Source of the DNA: DAIMZM01 sp036733985
Lineage (GTDB): Bacteria > Bacillota > Dehalobacteriia > UBA4068
NCBI GenBank assembly: GCA_036733985.1
Contig: DAIMZM010000014.1
Span: 1-33,700, forward strand
Reading direction: 5' to 3'
Length of the DNA stretch: 33,700 nucleotides
Shown: piece by piece, positions 33,091-33,700 of the stretch
How the letters are laid out: every line of letters begins with the position of its first letter
How positions within the stretch are numbered: position 1 is the stretch's first letter
Program-made: the position numbers and the translations under genes
Notes under the pieces: model-generated
The model's database searches: none
Seen by the model: the letters and a program-made list of their open reading frames with translations, nothing else
What the model was told of the DNA's origin: nothing

Positions 33091-33700
33091 ACAGCTTGTT
33101 TATCCGGAAGGGCTGGAGCAGGCGCTGACCAGGCTCAGCAACGACCGGAACCTGCGTATCTGCGCCGGCGGTACGGATCTGCTCCCCGCCATCCGCGACG
33201 GCCGCTTAACCGGCCAGTCGCTGCTGATGCTGTCCCCGCTGCGGGAGGAGCTCAGCGGCGTGACCCGGGAAGCGGACAGCCTGGTCATCGGCGCGCTGAC
33301 CCTGCATGAGCAAATCAAGGAGAGCCCGCTGATACGGGAGCTGATCCCGCCTTTGGCCACAGCCTGCGGCTTGGTGGGCAGCACCCAGATCCGTAACCGG
33401 GCCAGCCTGGGCGGCAATATCCTCAACGCCTCGCCGGCGGCGGACAGCGTGCCGATTTTGCTGGCTGCCGGCGCGGAAGCGGAGCTGCGCTCCGCCCAAG
33501 CGGTTCGCCGCATCCCCCTGGATCAAGTGGCCCTGGGGCCGGGCCGCAATTGCCTGGAGCCTGACGAATTGCTCATTGCCATCCATATTCCCATCCCGGC
33601 CGGGGGCTGGCACGGCGGCTATTTCAAGGCCCGCAACCGCAATGCCCTGACCATTTCCATTGCCGGCGCGGCCACCCTCTACAACCCGGCCATCGGCTGG
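33077..33700 (+). CDS. Xanthine dehydrogenase family FAD-binding subunit, 5' part
   Basis: The ATG at 33077 lies inside the end of the [2Fe-2S] gene, and 208 codons remain open to the window edge, so the gene is incomplete. The family FAD motifs are visible: CAGGTDLLP near 35-43 and the loop STQIRNRASLGGNILNASPAAD at about 107-128, with the LLAAGAEAEL strand after it. It corresponds to the CoxM/XdhB-type FAD-binding subunit that transfers electrons from the [2Fe-2S] subunit to an acceptor. The large molybdopterin subunit should lie beyond the window. Pairing with the preceding [2Fe-2S] gene is the typical subunit order in this family. Confidence 0.93.
   Translation, partial: MLAIKQLVYPEGLEQALTRLSNDRNLRICAGGTDLLPAIRDGRLTGQSLLMLSPLREELSGVTREADSLVIGALTLHEQIKESPLIRELIPPLATACGLVGSTQIRNRASLGGNILNASPAADSVPILLAAGAEAELRSAQAVRRIPLDQVALGPGRNCLEPDELLIAIHIPIPAGGWHGGYFKARNRNALTISIAGAATLYNPAIGW

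Overview
The window reads as chromosomal DNA of an anaerobic, fairly GC-rich Bacillota (Clostridia-type, possibly Peptococcaceae-like; lineage inferred from gene content only). The supporting signs are a fused IspH/ribosomal-S1 gene next to plsC, cmk and a HutP-like gene, LL-diaminopimelate aminotransferase (DapL) beside DapF, an SLH-domain surface protein, a PucR-type regulator, a corrinoid methyltransferase pair, and strong AGGAGG-type ribosome binding sites. No rRNA, tRNA, insertion sequence, phage gene or CRISPR array was seen. Genes are densely packed; the longest gene-free stretch is the 281-bp gap between the pucR-like and mtmB-like genes, so no gap exceeds 300 bp.

Layout. (1) 2-636, plus strand: 3' end of ychF and a small stand-alone TipAS-like protein, ending in a bidirectional terminator. 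(2) 685-12071, minus strand: sbcD-sbcC (DNA end processing), dapF and dapL (lysine/peptidoglycan precursor), a patatin-like lipase, nadE, ispE and an LTA-synthase-like membrane sulfatase. (3) 12269-17142, plus strand: mntP, a DUF401 membrane protein, glnS, a PspC-domain protein and the azlCD exporter, closed by a bidirectional terminator. (4) 17243-26070, minus strand: a small membrane-anchored protein, a HutP-like protein, cmk, plsC, ispH-rpsA, argH, paaK, a GNAT acetyltransferase and a TIGR04076-like Cys protein. (5) 26239-28482, plus strand: a secreted SLH protein with repeated YcdB-like modules, followed by a very strong bidirectional hairpin. (6) 28567-33700: a divergent catabolic locus. 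A PucR-family regulator (minus) faces a plus-strand series of an MtmB-family methyltransferase, its corrinoid protein, a xanthine-dehydrogenase-type [2Fe-2S] subunit and an FAD subunit cut by the window end.

The most interesting region is (6). The methyltransferase is collinear with archaeal monomethylamine methyltransferase MtmB (459 versus about 458 residues) but has an ordinary Met codon at position 202, where MtmB carries pyrrolysine. With the adjacent corrinoid protein, the molybdenum-hydroxylase subunits and a PucR regulator, this suggests an undescribed corrinoid-dependent demethylation system acting on an N-methylated compound, perhaps a heterocycle. The substrate is a hypothesis. A perfect 31-bp palindrome in the divergent promoter region is a good candidate for the regulator's operator.

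Other notable points are an NAD synthase whose glutaminase domain lacks the expected catalytic Cys, a HutP-like protein lacking the metal-binding His residues, and a short tandem repeat that appears to copy the end of paaK.
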